Origin: an uncultured Clostridia bacterium
GTDB lineage: Bacteria; Bacillota; Clostridia; Oscillospirales; CAG-272
Direction of reading: 5' to 3'
DNA length: 57,606 bases
Assembly: GCA_944391815.1 (NCBI GenBank)
Contig: CALXUV010000009.1
Coordinates: forward strand, 1 to 57,606
Shown here: positions 10,120-19,300 of the stretch, one piece after another
How the letters are laid out: each line of letters opens with the position of its first letter
Numbering within the stretch: position 1 is the first letter of the stretch
The notes under the pieces: model-generated
Databases searched by the model: none
What the model saw: the letters and a program-made list of their open reading frames with translations, nothing else
Told to the model about the DNA's origin: nothing
Position numbers and translations under genes: made by a program

Positions 10120-10746
10120 TTATTTTCTCACGTTATTGACAGTTAATACCGACTTTTCAGTGACAATTATATCCACCGCAACATCGTATCTTCCGCGCGG
10201 AAGCCGTGTACTGCTCATCATTTCTGTATAGACGACACCTACACGCACAGTATTTGTGCCCGACAGGAATCTGTCGTAATATCCTTTGCCGTAACCTAAA
10301 CGGTAGCCCTCTGAATCGAACGACACTGCCGGAATTATGCAGACAGATTGCCCTTGCTCATGAAAAACCGGGGCGTTTTTGGACGGCTCCATTATGGAAA
10401 ATTTTCCTTTTTCGAGCGCTTCGCCTTTGCGCACCAAACGGAACTCCATCTGACCGTTTCCCGCAAGACACGCCGGTAAATAAAGGTTTTTGCCTTGTTC
10501 AAGCAGATATTTGTTAAAATCCGTCACTCCTACTTCATATTTCAGCGGAGAAAAGCTGAGTACGTCATCAGCGTATCTTACACACATAAGCGTCATAAGC
10601 CTTTTGCAAATTGCGCTGTCCATTTCAGCTTTCCGCTCCTGCGGTATGCCTCGCCTTTTAACCAGCAACTCTTCCCTCAGCACATTTTTTTCCTGACGTA
10701 TGTTTCTTTTTGAGCCGCTTTCGCTATTATTTTGCCATGATCTCAT
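10120..10746 (-). CDS. 5-formyltetrahydrofolate cyclo-ligase
   Basis: ATP-dependent enzyme that returns 5-formyl-THF to the active folate pool (5,10-methenyl-THF). The family signature GYRLGYGKGYYDRFL is clear at about residue 150-164 and the N-terminal LREELLVKRRGI helix at 23-34 is typical. The longest frame gives 208 aa, but its first 21 residues lack a good ribosome binding site; a GTG at 10683 with AGGA upstream would give a more usual length of about 187 aa. The long form overlaps the DJ-1 gene by 20 bases. The two genes probably share a transcript. Confidence 0.9.
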   Translation of the reverse strand: MRSWQNNSESGSKRNIRQEKNVLREELLVKRRGIPQERKAEMDSAICKRLMTLMCVRYADDVLSFSPLKYEVGVTDFNKYLLEQGKNLYLPACLAGNGQMEFRLVRKGEALEKGKFSIMEPSKNAPVFHEQGQSVCIIPAVSFDSEGYRLGYGKGYYDRFLSGTNTVRVGVVYTEMMSSTRLPRGRYDVAVDIIVTEKSVLTVNNVRK

Positions 10747-11275
10747 TTTTTATTTTTTCTGCCCTTTCTTTTCCGCAAAGCTCCCCGATTATTGCATAAG
10801 CAAAATCAAGCGCTGCACCCGCTCCCTTTGCGGTTATTACTTTCCCGTCAACAACACATTTTTCGCCGGTCGCCTGCGCTCCTTCAAGATAATCTTCAAA
10901 TCCCGGGTAACATGTTGCCTTCTTGCCTTTCAGATAACCGCATTTACCGAGCACTGACGGAGCAGCGCATATTGCCGACAGGTACTTTCCGTTTTCAAAT
11001 GCCGTTTTCAGTGCCGTAAGAACCTCTTTGCTTTTTTCAAGATTCTTTGTTCCCGGCATTCCGCCCGGAAGTATTATCATCTCCGCTTTTTCCGGTTTGT
11101 ATTCGCTGTCAGTAACTCTGAGGTCTGCTTTTATTGTTATTCCATGAGAACCGCTGACGCTCATTTCGTCGTTTACTGAAACCGTTTTTACTTCAAGTCC
11201 TGCTCTGCGGCACATGTCGAGCGGTACTATCATCTCGGTTTCCTCGAATCCTGTTGCTAAAAAAATATATATCAT
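10727..11275 (-). CDS. DJ-1/ThiJ/PfpI-family protein
   Basis: 182 aa cytosolic protein of the DJ-1 superfamily. The nucleophile-elbow Cys is in SAICAAPSVLGK (about residue 101) and the conserved Glu is near residue 15 in FEETEM. Members include glyoxalase/deglycase-like and chaperone-like proteins; activity cannot be assigned here. The conserved position directly before a folate cyclo-ligase is seen in other Clostridia by memory, without known functional reason. Repeat cluster 2 lies immediately upstream, so the promoter is either in the cluster or beyond ftsK. Confidence 0.9.
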   Translation of the reverse strand: MIYIFLATGFEETEMIVPLDMCRRAGLEVKTVSVNDEMSVSGSHGITIKADLRVTDSEYKPEKAEMIILPGGMPGTKNLEKSKEVLTALKTAFENGKYLSAICAAPSVLGKCGYLKGKKATCYPGFEDYLEGAQATGEKCVVDGKVITAKGAGAALDFAYAIIGELCGKERAEKIKNEIMAK

Positions 11276-11285
11276 TTCTTTCTCC

Positions 11286-11645
11286 TCCCCCCGCTTTTTG
11301 TAAAAAAGTGGGGCAAAAACTTCCCGCTTTTTGAAAAAAGCTTGGCAAAAACTTCTCTACATTGGATTTGTAGAAACACCTTTAATTTGAGTGAAATCGT
11401 TGTTCAATCTCTTCCCCCACTTTTTGTAAAAAGTGGGACAAAAACTTTTCTACACTGGGTTTGTGGGAATATTTTTAATCTGCATGAAATCGTTGTTTAT
11501 TCTTTCGACAAAACAGCAAAAACCTACTTCAAACCCGATCGCGTGAAAAGTTTTTTGCCTACTTTTTTTCAAAAAAGTAGGAGCTTTTTTCAAAAAGCGG
11601 AGAAAAGTTTTTTGCCTACTTTTTTTCAAAAAAGTAGGAGAAAAT
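11286..11645 (+). repeat. Repeat cluster 2 (about 2 units, forward)
   Basis: Between the DJ-1 gene and ftsK. Contains two bodies (starting near 11345 and 11435) and several linking hairpins of three head types: CCCAC/GTGGG, CCTAC/GTAGG and the AGC/GCGG type. The stretch from 11545 to 11645 is almost only hairpins. No gene is supported inside. Confidence 0.88.
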
Positions 11646-11650
11646 TTGCA

Positions 11651-14600
11651 CTATTTTGACTGATTATTTTTCCATTCAAGATAGCCTTGCATATCTATAA
11701 GAACGTCACGGGGCTTACTTCCGTTGCTTTTTGATATAAATCCGAGATCTTCAAGCTTTTCCGTAATGTTGGAAGCACGGTTGAAACCTATTTTCAAATG
11801 TCGCTGTATTATATTTGTAGTGGCTTTTCCCATGTTGATCACCAGCTCCGCCGCCTTGCAAAGGTACTCAAAATCAACATCCGCACAGTCGATAGCCACC
11901 TCGTCGTCAGTTGCCGCTTTCTTTCCGGCTTTGTTCATCTTGTCTACTTCGCTTTCAAGACTGTACATAACCTCGGGATCGAACTGCGCATTACCGTTAT
12001 AATCAATGATGAACTTCGTCACACGCTTAATTTCGCTTCCGCTGACGAACGCTCCCTGTAAACGCTGCTGTGTTCCGCCGGTCGGATGATACAGCATATC
12101 ACCTTTTCCCAGCAGTTTTTCTGCTCCCGTGTTACCCAGTATTATCCTTGAGTCCTGCGGAGACGATACCTTGAACGAAATTCTCGCCGGAATATTAGCT
12201 TTGATAAGACCTGTAATTATATCAACCGAAGGTCTTTGCGTTCCGATAAGCAGGTACATTCCGCAAGCTCTTGCCTTCGCCGCAAGGCGGTTGATTTTTT
12301 CCTCTACGTGCTCCCTTACCTGAAGCATCAGATCCGCAAGCTCATCTATGACGATTATAATTCTCGGCATATATTCGAAATCCGGGTTTTCGTCTTTCAT
12401 TGCGTAATACTCATCGGTATTTCTCGCCATAACTTTATCGAAAAGCTCGTACCTGCGCTCCATTTCCGCTACCGCCCAGCTGAGCGCCGCCGCTGCCCTC
12501 TGCGGATCATCTATAACCGGCATTATAAGGTGCGGCAGGTTAGAGTAAATATTAAGTTCAACTCTTTTCGGGTCGATCAGTATCAGCTGAACCTCGTCAG
12601 GCGTCGCCCGGAACAAAAGGCTGAGAAGCATGCAGTTAATGGCAACCGATTTACCCGATTTTGTCTGACCGGCTATCAGCACGTGCGGCATCTCGTCTAT
12701 ATCCATAAACACCGGCTTTCCCGTTACCGTAAGTCCGACGCAAACAGTTGTTTTGTTTTTCGCCTCGATAAACTCACGGTTCTCAACAAGCGAACGGAGC
12801 GAAACGGTTGTGACCTTTTTATTCGGTACCTCAACACCGACAACCGCTTTTCCGGGAACCGGAGCTATTCTCACTCCCTCAGACTGCATTGCAAGCGAAA
12901 TATCGTCTGTAAGGGCTGTAAGCGCCTTTATTTTTACACCCGGACCGGGCACTATATCATGTCTTGTAATGGTCGGACCTATGCTGTATCCCGCAAGAGT
13001 TGCGTCGACGTGGAAGCTCGAAATTTTATCCATAAGCTTCCTCTGCACCTCTGCAATTTCCTCTTCGGTGGTAATATTCGCCATTGGCTGTCTTTCAAGA
13101 AGATCGCTTCTCGGATACACGTAGTCCGGGTATCTGAGCCGCCTGTGTCCGTAATACACCTGTCCGGATTCATCGTAGTCGTCGTCCGTTTCTTCTTCGT
13201 CCTCATCGGCTACGTCTTCAACTGCTGCTGCGGTTTTCTGCTGATTGTAGTTTCCGGCATCTGCCGCAGAAGAAAAGGGAGTACCGGCCGACTGCGGCTG
13301 TGTTATTTTACTTTCAGTCTTCATTTTTACAGCGTTTTTCAAAACGTTTTCCGCTGTACTTTGGGAGGGCGGTGCCGAAACTTCTGCGCTTTCATAGGAA
13401 TTTGCTCCTGTTGCTACTCCTCCGGAAAAAGGAACCGATCTTTGCGTGTCAGCCCCGCCTGCCTGCACTGCCGGGCGACTCACTTGGCGGGAGTCAGTTT
13501 CTCCACTTCCCGTGTACTGAAAAAAACCGTTGCCTGCTCCCGTGTTACCCGAAAGGAAATCTGCCGCGCTTTCTTTTACCGGAACAAATCCCTGCGGACA
13601 CTGCACCGGATTTTTATCCGGCACGGCGTACATCTCTGCTTCAGCTTGCGTCTTATTGGTAACCGTATCCGGTGGCACTGACGACCCTGACACATGTCTT
13701 ATAAAGACGTCGTCTTCGTCGTCTTCAGCCGCTTTACCGGGAGCTGACTTGGACTCAGGCTCTCTTCTGGCTACATCGCACGCGATATAACTCTGAGGAA
13801 TTTCCTTACCTTCCCTGCGCTCATGGGAGTTCATACTCGTGAAGGGATCCGCAAAAGGCGAATACGCTCTTGGAGGCTCGGAACTTTTCGTCTGATTTTT
13901 TGAAACAGTTTTTTCTGTTTTTTTGCCTGCACTGCCTTTTTTGAAATCCTCAAAAGATATAAAAGGGTTGGCAAACGGAGAATACGCTCTCGGCATTTCC
14001 GTTTCTTCATTTCGTTTTTTTCCGTAGCTTGGAGCAGGCTTTTGACTACGCACTTCCTGCGGCGCCGTTTTTACGGGAGGATTTACGGGCGGCTCATAAT
14101 AAATATCGTTTGTTACCTTTCTGCCGACCGAAAAATCGACTCCGAAAGGATCACGTTCCGAGTCATCAAAAGCTGATAACGGCGACTCTGCGGGACTTTC
14201 TTCGTCATCTTCGTCTGCGTCGAAATCCTTGGTTACAAAAACACCGGGCTTCTCAAAATCAAAAAAGCCTACGTCGCTCGGTCTCAGATCTTTTTTGCGT
14301 TTCTGCGACACTGTTTCCGGCATATCGTTCTGACTCTCCGGCACACGGAGAGCAAGAGACGTATCTACTTTCATAGGTCTGTACTGTTCCTGAACCTGAG
14401 TCTGACGCACTTTCGGTTCCTCCTGCACCGGAGTATTTTTTACAGTTGAATTTGCCTCCTCTGCCGCCGCACGCTTACCCGAAAGCTTGTCAAAAATCAG
14501 TTTGTAAAGTCCCGATTTTCCCAGTCCCGGCAAAAAACAGAATATAACGACAACTGCAAGAGAGCTCAGAACAGCCGCCATAATCTGACCGAAAAGCAGA

Positions 14601-15076
14601 GTAAAAAGTTTAGCAAAAACGCTGCCAATAACTCCGCCACCCTCTCCGGCAATGCCGTCGGAATAAAATTCCGGTATGGAAAAAGAGACTTCTTTCATTG
14701 TTCCGTAGGCAAAGAGCGAGTAAAGTGACGACACAAGGACGCAAAAAACGCCGAGCATTATCCATTTGAAAACAAGAGTATTTTTTCTTGACAAATCACG
14801 GTAGAAAAAGGAAACGGCAAGCATGCCGAGAGGCAGCAAAAAACAAAAAGGGCCTAAAATTCCACGAAAAAATCCGCATACAAAACTTCCGAAAGCGCCC
14901 GTCCTTTCGCCGAGAACAAGACAAGTGAGAATCAGAAGCGAAACGGCAAGCAAAGCTACGGCTATAATTATGTCGGCGGCGCCGCTGTCGGTACTGCGGC
15001 GTTTTTTTACCATTGCTGCGGGCTTACCCGCATGAGACTGAATATTTTTCTTCGGTAGTGTTTTCTTTCTGTTCAT
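11651..15076 (-). CDS. ftsK: FtsK/SpoIIIE-family DNA translocase, long linker
   Basis: 1141 aa. Moves chromosomal DNA through the closing division or sporulation septum. N-terminal residues 35-185 hold four hydrophobic segments. Residues 185-650 are a low-complexity acidic/Pro/Ser linker containing the duplicated motif PRAYSPFANPF/PRAYSPFADPF near 362 and 400. The RecA-like motor follows, with Walker A AGQTKSGKSVA near 805 and IDELADLM. A winged-helix gamma domain (about 1070-1135) would recognise polarity sequences. The start at 15076 has an AAAGGAT site. The protein is longer than typical SpoIIIE (about 790 aa), all of the excess being linker. FtsK and SpoIIIE cannot be separated by sequence alone. 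Confidence 0.95.
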   Translation of the reverse strand: MNRKKTLPKKNIQSHAGKPAAMVKKRRSTDSGAADIIIAVALLAVSLLILTCLVLGERTGAFGSFVCGFFRGILGPFCFLLPLGMLAVSFFYRDLSRKNTLVFKWIMLGVFCVLVSSLYSLFAYGTMKEVSFSIPEFYSDGIAGEGGGVIGSVFAKLFTLLFGQIMAAVLSSLAVVVIFCFLPGLGKSGLYKLIFDKLSGKRAAAEEANSTVKNTPVQEEPKVRQTQVQEQYRPMKVDTSLALRVPESQNDMPETVSQKRKKDLRPSDVGFFDFEKPGVFVTKDFDADEDDEESPAESPLSAFDDSERDPFGVDFSVGRKVTNDIYYEPPVNPPVKTAPQEVRSQKPAPSYGKKRNEETEMPRAYSPFANPFISFEDFKKGSAGKKTEKTVSKNQTKSSEPPRAYSPFADPFTSMNSHERREGKEIPQSYIACDVARREPESKSAPGKAAEDDEDDVFIRHVSGSSVPPDTVTNKTQAEAEMYAVPDKNPVQCPQGFVPVKESAADFLSGNTGAGNGFFQYTGSGETDSRQVSRPAVQAGGADTQRSVPFSGGVATGANSYESAEVSAPPSQSTAENVLKNAVKMKTESKITQPQSAGTPFSSAADAGNYNQQKTAAAVEDVADEDEEETDDDYDESGQVYYGHRRLRYPDYVYPRSDLLERQPMANITTEEEIAEVQRKLMDKISSFHVDATLAGYSIGPTITRHDIVPGPGVKIKALTALTDDISLAMQSEGVRIAPVPGKAVVGVEVPNKKVTTVSLRSLVENREFIEAKNKTTVCVGLTVTGKPVFMDIDEMPHVLIAGQTKSGKSVAINCMLLSLLFRATPDEVQLILIDPKRVELNIYSNLPHLIMPVIDDPQRAAAALSWAVAEMERRYELFDKVMARNTDEYYAMKDENPDFEYMPRIIIVIDELADLMLQVREHVEEKINRLAAKARACGMYLLIGTQRPSVDIITGLIKANIPARISFKVSSPQDSRIILGNTGAEKLLGKGDMLYHPTGGTQQRLQGAFVSGSEIKRVTKFIIDYNGNAQFDPEVMYSLESEVDKMNKAGKKAATDDEVAIDCADVDFEYLCKAAELVINMGKATTNIIQRHLKIGFNRASNITEKLEDLGFISKSNGSKPRDVLIDMQGYLEWKNNQSK

Positions 15077-15307
15077 CGGTATAATCCTTTCGCAAAATTT
15101 ACTTATCACCCGAGCCGACACAGGTAATAAGCAATATACCTGTTTAACCTGCTTTCGGAAAACAAAGTTTCTTTATGAAGCCGACTGATATAATCTGCTG
15201 CGGTGCAGAGAGTTTACCCTACTATTTTATAGGTAATCCTGAACTCTTACGGCAAAAACAGAACAAATATCAGCTTTTCCGGTGTTTCGGACAGCAATAC
15301 AATATAT

Positions 15308-15336
15308 AATATACCACTTATAATATATAATTACAA
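15308..15336 (-). promoter_or_regulatory. Probable promoter for ftsK
   Basis: On the minus strand TTGTAA (15336-15331) and TATATT (15313-15308) are 17 bases apart, about 230 bases before the ftsK start. The surrounding 60 bases are very A+T rich, which lowers specificity. The rest of the 15077-15442 gap shows no gene. Confidence 0.4.
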
Positions 15337-15442
15337 GGGAATTTTGAAAATTTTTCCTTAAAAAAATCGGCGTTAAATTTCCCGATCGTGAATAAGCCGA
15401 TTTTCGGGTGACATACTATTACCGAGGAAAGGAGTTACTCAA

Positions 15443-15760
15443 ATGAACACAAAAAACAACCAGAATCAAAATAATACAAAAGAAATGAAAAATTCCGGCG
15501 ATATGAAAAATACAAAAGAAATGAAGAACACAAAGGCTTGCAATTCTCAGAATCAGAACCAGAACAAAAACGAAAGCCGCAGTGCAAAATCTGCATCTGA
15601 CAGCAAAAACGCAAAAAACGCTGAAAATGCAAAGAACGCCAGAAGCGCAAAAAATGAAAGCACATCGGAGACCGGAAAGGCTCAGAACACCAGAGTTGTC
15701 AACGAAAAGTCCGAAAGCCGTTCAAAGATGAGCAAAACCTCTTCTCAGAACAAGAAATAA
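15443..15760 (+). CDS. Small Asn/Lys/Ser-rich low-complexity protein
   Basis: 105 aa, almost entirely Asn, Lys, Ser, Gln, Glu and Ala, with one Cys at residue 33. A strong GAGGAAAGGAG site precedes the ATG and a rho-independent terminator follows 90 bases after the stop, so it reads as a real single-gene unit. The first third repeats N-T-K-E-M-K blocks; the middle has a short-period KNAKNAENAKNA pattern. It is basic and probably disordered. It superficially resembles Gln/Asn-rich gamma-type spore proteins but lacks a recognisable signature, so no function is assigned. Confidence 0.7.
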   Translation: MNTKNNQNQNNTKEMKNSGDMKNTKEMKNTKACNSQNQNQNKNESRSAKSASDSKNAKNAENAKNARSAKNESTSETGKAQNTRVVNEKSESRSKMSKTSSQNKK

Positions 15761-15850
15761 TCAGATATAAAGCCTGAGCCAGAGCTTCCGGATCACTTTG
15801 AAACCGCACAAATCACAAAGGTTTCTTTTCCGGAAAAACTGAATTAAAAT

Positions 15851-15887
15851 AAAAGAGTCACCCGCCGTCAGGCAGATGACTCTTTTT
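15851..15887 (+). terminator. Rho-independent terminator after the Asn/Lys-rich gene
   Basis: Ten-base arms (AAAAGAGTCA at 15851-15860 and TGACTCTTTT at 15877-15886) around a 16-base loop, followed by further T residues. It works in either direction and could also serve the PAP2-like gene from the other side. Confidence 0.85.
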
Positions 15888-16110
15888 GCTGTCGTATTTA
15901 TTTTTTTAGTCAAAAATCAAAAGCTTTGAAATTAAATGTTTCTGTTTACTGCTCCGTTTTTGTTTACTGCTCTGTTTTTGTTTTCAGCTTACAGGACAAA
16001 AACTGCCCTGCTAAAAAAAGCTGTCCGGAGCTCTGTAAATTCTGAATGCTTTATATTTTCTTACCGATTTTTCTCAGCATAAATCCCGGCTTTCCGGGAA
16101 TTTGGCAAAA
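15888..16110. other. Non-coding gap with a short tandem repeat
   Basis: No gene seen. Positions 15941-15984 hold two copies of a TGTTTACTGCTC-CGTTTTT unit of about 20 bases. Near 16083-16101 a small CCCGG/CCGGG hairpin lies just past the stop of the PAP2-like gene and could be its terminator, but the T-run is poor. Confidence 0.4.
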
Positions 16111-16689
16111 TCAGATCATGCATACAAAGAAAGCGCAGAGCGCACACAGTCCGCCGAGCACAAGCTCCTTGGGCGTGTGGCGGGTGAGCTGAAGCGACGA
16201 CCAGACTACCGCCGCACCCGCAAGCATACAAGGAATCAGCCAGACCGGTCCCATGAAGTAAACGGCAAAGAGTAACGGACCGAGTACGCCGCATGCGTGG
16301 CCGCTTGCTTTCAGCTTGAAAATCTGATTGAAAATCAGCAGTAAAAATACCGACAGAAGGTAGGAAGCATAAATAAATTTCAGTCCTTCCGACGCACCCG
16401 TAACCGCGGAAAACACATAACCGCCGATATATCCGAGCGTACTTGTCACAAATGCAAGCTTCCTCTGTCCGTCTCTTCCCTTGCCTTTGAAACCCGGCAT
16501 TATGGGTTGAAGCGGATATGCAAGAGTCGGAATCACCGCAAGAAACACGATCGACATAAGCAGGTCAAGCGGTCTGAACATCTCGTTTCTGAAAAAATAA
16601 AGTATTACCAGCAGAGCGCTTACCAGCACCGGAGGTATCGTTATAATCCTTATTGTTTTCGCAAGTTTTCTTTTGTTTTTTATGCTCAT
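16111..16689 (-). CDS. PAP2-like integral membrane protein
   Basis: 192 aa with five or six hydrophobic segments. Two motifs recall the PAP2/undecaprenyl-diphosphatase superfamily: KASGHACGV (about residue 126, like PSGH) and a later LTRHTPKELVLGG with the catalytic-type His. The first PAP2 motif (Lys-x6-Arg-Pro) is not clear, so this is a divergent member or a relative without activity. The start codon overlaps the stop codon of the DegV gene as ATGA, so the two are translationally coupled. A lipid-phosphatase role beside a fatty-acid-binding DegV protein would be coherent but is inference. Confidence 0.65.
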   Translation of the reverse strand: MSIKNKRKLAKTIRIITIPPVLVSALLVILYFFRNEMFRPLDLLMSIVFLAVIPTLAYPLQPIMPGFKGKGRDGQRKLAFVTSTLGYIGGYVFSAVTGASEGLKFIYASYLLSVFLLLIFNQIFKLKASGHACGVLGPLLFAVYFMGPVWLIPCMLAGAAVVWSSLQLTRHTPKELVLGGLCALCAFFVCMI

Positions 16690-17570
16690 ACTCTTTCCTT
16701 TCCGAAGAAAAACAGCGCCACGGTTCCGGGACCTGTATGACTTCCTATCGTTGTTCCTATGCTCATGATTTTAACCTTGCCGTCAAGCTTATCGAAATAT
16801 CCTTCTATAAGCGCAGCAAGCTCTTTTGCGTCTTCCTCGCACGCAGAGCAGGATATATAGCATTTTCCGCTGTAATCCTTTCCGTCTCTGGCGTTTTCCA
16901 CCATCTTGTTAAACGCTGCTTTTATCGCGTTCTTTTTGGTTCTGTGTTTTTCTCTGGGTATCAGTTTTCCTTCTCTGCTTACGTTCATAAGAGGACAGAT
17001 TTTCAGAAGTCCGCCGAAAAATCCGGCTGTTTTGGAAATACGTCCGCCCTTTACGAAAAATGTAAGGTCAGTTGAAAAAAACCAATGCTGAACTGTCTGC
17101 CGGTTTTCATAAATCCAACCTTCAAGCTCGTCTAAACTTTTACCTTCGTCACGCAGATCGGCAAGTTTATCAAGCATCAGACCGTATCCCGAAGATGCCG
17201 AAAGCGAATCCACCACCGTAATTTTTCTTTCGGGAAATTCTTCCCTTACTATTTCGGCAGCAGCCGTTGCCGAATTATAAACTCCGGATATTCCGGAAGA
17301 AAGACTGACGTGCAATATATCTTTGCCTTCCTGAAGAAAAGGTCTCCAGAAAACCACAAATTCGTCGGCGTTGATCTGGGATGTTCTTGTATCCGCTCCT
17401 TTTTTCAGTTCATCGTAAAATTTATCGAAAGGCATAGTCTGTCCGAGATCGTCCGGATATTCCTTTCCGTTGAGATAATAGTGAAAATATGCGTACTTTA
17501 TGTTACGCGAGTCGAGATGCTCTTTGGTAAGATCGCACGTCGAGCAGCAGCTGATGACGTAGTTATCCAT
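16686..17570 (-). CDS. DegV-family fatty-acid-binding protein
   Basis: 294 aa. DegV/FakB proteins bind a fatty acid and present it to the kinase FakA for phospholipid synthesis. Family motifs visible are LSSGISGVYNSA (about residue 94) and FVKGGRISKTAG (about 180), with SIGTTIGSHTGPGT near the end. The start at 17570 is preceded by CAGGAACAAG; the frame extends 52 codons further up through the promoter and is not coding there. A consensus promoter lies 56 bases before the ATG. fakA is not in the window. Confidence 0.92.
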   Translation of the reverse strand: MDNYVISCCSTCDLTKEHLDSRNIKYAYFHYYLNGKEYPDDLGQTMPFDKFYDELKKGADTRTSQINADEFVVFWRPFLQEGKDILHVSLSSGISGVYNSATAAAEIVREEFPERKITVVDSLSASSGYGLMLDKLADLRDEGKSLDELEGWIYENRQTVQHWFFSTDLTFFVKGGRISKTAGFFGGLLKICPLMNVSREGKLIPREKHRTKKNAIKAAFNKMVENARDGKDYSGKCYISCSACEEDAKELAALIEGYFDKLDGKVKIMSIGTTIGSHTGPGTVALFFFGKERV

Positions 17571-17625
17571 TTCTTGTTCCTGCCTTTCATCGGTTGTCCG
17601 GGATTTCCGGTGTTTTTCTGACCTC

Positions 17626-17654
17626 ATTATACCCAATTCCCGACGTGTTATCAA
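17626..17654 (-). promoter_or_regulatory. Promoter of the DegV/PAP2-like pair
   Basis: TTGATA (17654-17649) and TATAAT (17631-17626) on the minus strand, spacer 17 bases, directly in front of the DegV gene. Confidence 0.8.
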
Positions 17655-17697
17655 CCTACCGCATTCTGTCTTTTCTCTACACCTTTCAAACGAACCC

Positions 17698-17765
17698 GTA
17701 GAGTGACATTTTTCGCACTCTACCAATACAAAAACGCGACTCTACTCGTAGTAGAGTCGCGTTTT
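17698..17765. terminator. Two hairpins sharing a GTAGAGT/ACTCTAC core
   Basis: Hairpin 1 (17698-17723) pairs GTAGAGTG with CACTCTAC. Hairpin 2 (17731-17765) has perfect 15-base arms, AAAACGCGACTCTAC and its complement, around a 5-base loop, giving T-runs on both strands. Either can end transcription of the XRE gene (minus strand). The shared 7-base core also allows cross-pairing between the two hairpins. Confidence 0.75.
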
Positions 17766-17861
17766 GGGGTTAGATTGAAAGTAAATAATGGCTTGTCTTC
17801 CGAATGTTTTACAAATCGGAGAAATGCCCGCTTCGTGTGCGCTCGGGGATTTGTTTTTCCG

Positions 17862-17985
17862 GGTTTATTTTCCAAAGTATATTCTTTAAGTTTATTTTTC
17901 CGGATTAATTTTTCAAGCTTGTTTTTCAAATTTATTTTTCAAAGTTTGTTTACCGGAATTCAGTTTTTAAGTTTATTTTCCAATA
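17862..17985. repeat. Degenerate 14-17-base A/T repeat
   Basis: Between the XRE gene and the hairpin pair, about seven copies of a motif like GTTTATTTTTCCAA or TTTTTCAAG follow each other with imperfect spacing. A short minus-strand frame runs through it but has only a TTG start and no ribosome binding site. No gene is supported in 17766-18083. Confidence 0.5.
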
Positions 17986-18083
17986 TCTGTCTCAGGGATC
18001 TACTTCAAAAATATCTTTTTCAACAACGTTTTTTTGAAATTAACTTTCAGATATTTAATCCCTCGGTTAAGATAACCCCTGAC

Positions 18084-18701
18084 TTACTTTTCGGCATCAT
18101 TTTTGTTTTTTGCTTTTTTGCGGTCTCCGGTAAAAAAATACGAAACTTTAACCTTAAAGCAAAGCACAACGATAAGCTCGGCAGGAATTGCAAGCAGAAG
18201 CAGCTGCCAGAAGTTGAAACCAACGGATAAAAAGATGAGGTAAAGCGTAACAATAATGCTGATGACAAGAGCAGAAATTATCGGGAGGTTATACCGCCGC
18301 TTTGCCCAGACAGTGCTGAAAACCGTAAGCAGAATGAGCGATATAACAACCGCGTAGCAGAATATCAGCGGATAAGTAAATCCTGCGAGATACATTATTA
18401 TGAATGCTGCCGCAAAAAGCGTGAAAACAGCAATTACAGTAATCAGTACGATTGAAGTATGGTTAACTTTTGTTACTGCCGGCGGCGGTTTGACATGCTC
18501 TTTAAGGAGATAATCAACACTGACTCCGAAAATCTCGCTTAGCTGAAGCAGTACGTAAGCATCGGGGATGGCTTCTCCCCTCTCCCACTTGGAAACCGCC
18601 TTGTCGGAGTAATTAAGCACATTTCCGAGTTCCAGCTGAGTCATTTTGCTGCGCAGGCGCAAAGCCGTCAGGTTTTTGGCAAATATTTCTTTTAATTCCA
18701 A
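18084..18701 (-). CDS. XRE-family regulator with membrane-anchored C-terminus
   Basis: 205 aa. Residues 8-62 are a Cro/C1-type helix-turn-helix (MTQLELGNVLNYSDKAVSKWERG). Residues 80-195 contain four hydrophobic segments, so the DNA-binding part is tethered to the membrane. The start is TTG at 18701, fixed by an ideal AAGGAGG site 7 bases before it. Family knowledge: such XRE-TM proteins are common in Clostridia and often sense envelope conditions, but targets are unknown. It is not linked to an obvious operon partner. Confidence 0.85.
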   Translation of the reverse strand: MELKEIFAKNLTALRLRSKMTQLELGNVLNYSDKAVSKWERGEAIPDAYVLLQLSEIFGVSVDYLLKEHVKPPPAVTKVNHTSIVLITVIAVFTLFAAAFIIMYLAGFTYPLIFCYAVVISLILLTVFSTVWAKRRYNLPIISALVISIIVTLYLIFLSVGFNFWQLLLLAIPAELIVVLCFKVKVSYFFTGDRKKAKNKNDAEK

Positions 18702-19300
18702 TTCTGCGCCTCCTTAACAGTTATTGTTTAAAGTTTGTAAAATCTGATTTTGTAAACCTCTCGGCGGTATGTACGGTTTTGGAGATAAATAACGGGATAA
18801 AAATTTGCATAATTTGTTCTGTAAACATCCTATGCCAAATTATAAATTGAACGAGTGTTACAAAGCCCTCTGTCAGTTTTTCAAGACAATACCGGCCTGC
18901 CGGAGAAAAGGTACGCATGCGGTCGATAATTTTTTCATGCGGTGCATTCCGCGGAAAATGCCTGCGCCTTTCCGGATTTAACGTATAAAACCTACGTAAA
19001 ACCGTGTCTCTTTTAATAATTATAGCTTTAAACATATACGTTTTCAATAAAACGCCGTCACAATTCAAAAAAAATTTACCGTTTCGGCAGTTTCCGACTC
19101 AAGCAACATTTTCATAATGCGGATTCGCCACAAAACAGTTTTTGTCATCCGCTTGATTTTCAGCACAGTGCATGAGGGAAAGGCTATCCCGCTTTCACCC
19201 TGATTTTTCAGCACAAAAGACAAGTTGTATCGTGCATCTCATGGAACAGTACAGTTAAAGGCACTGAAATGTAAAATAAATATGAATACCAAAAAAAGCC
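18702..19300. other. Intergenic stretch without recognisable gene
   Basis: About 600 bases upstream of the XRE gene and of the rpsO promoter. A 115-codon minus-strand frame (18721-19068) starts with TTG, lacks a ribosome binding site, overlaps the XRE leader and resembles nothing I know, so it is not called. No clear hairpins with T-runs were seen. Confidence 0.5.

Noticed and set aside
17720-17929. 69-codon minus-strand frame reading through the degenerate repeat and the perfect hairpin
   Set aside because: TTG start, no ribosome binding site, ends inside the hairpin pair; better explained as non-coding repeat.
18721-19068. 115-codon minus-strand reading frame upstream of the XRE gene
   Set aside because: Starts with TTG, no ribosome binding site, no recognisable domain; probably chance.
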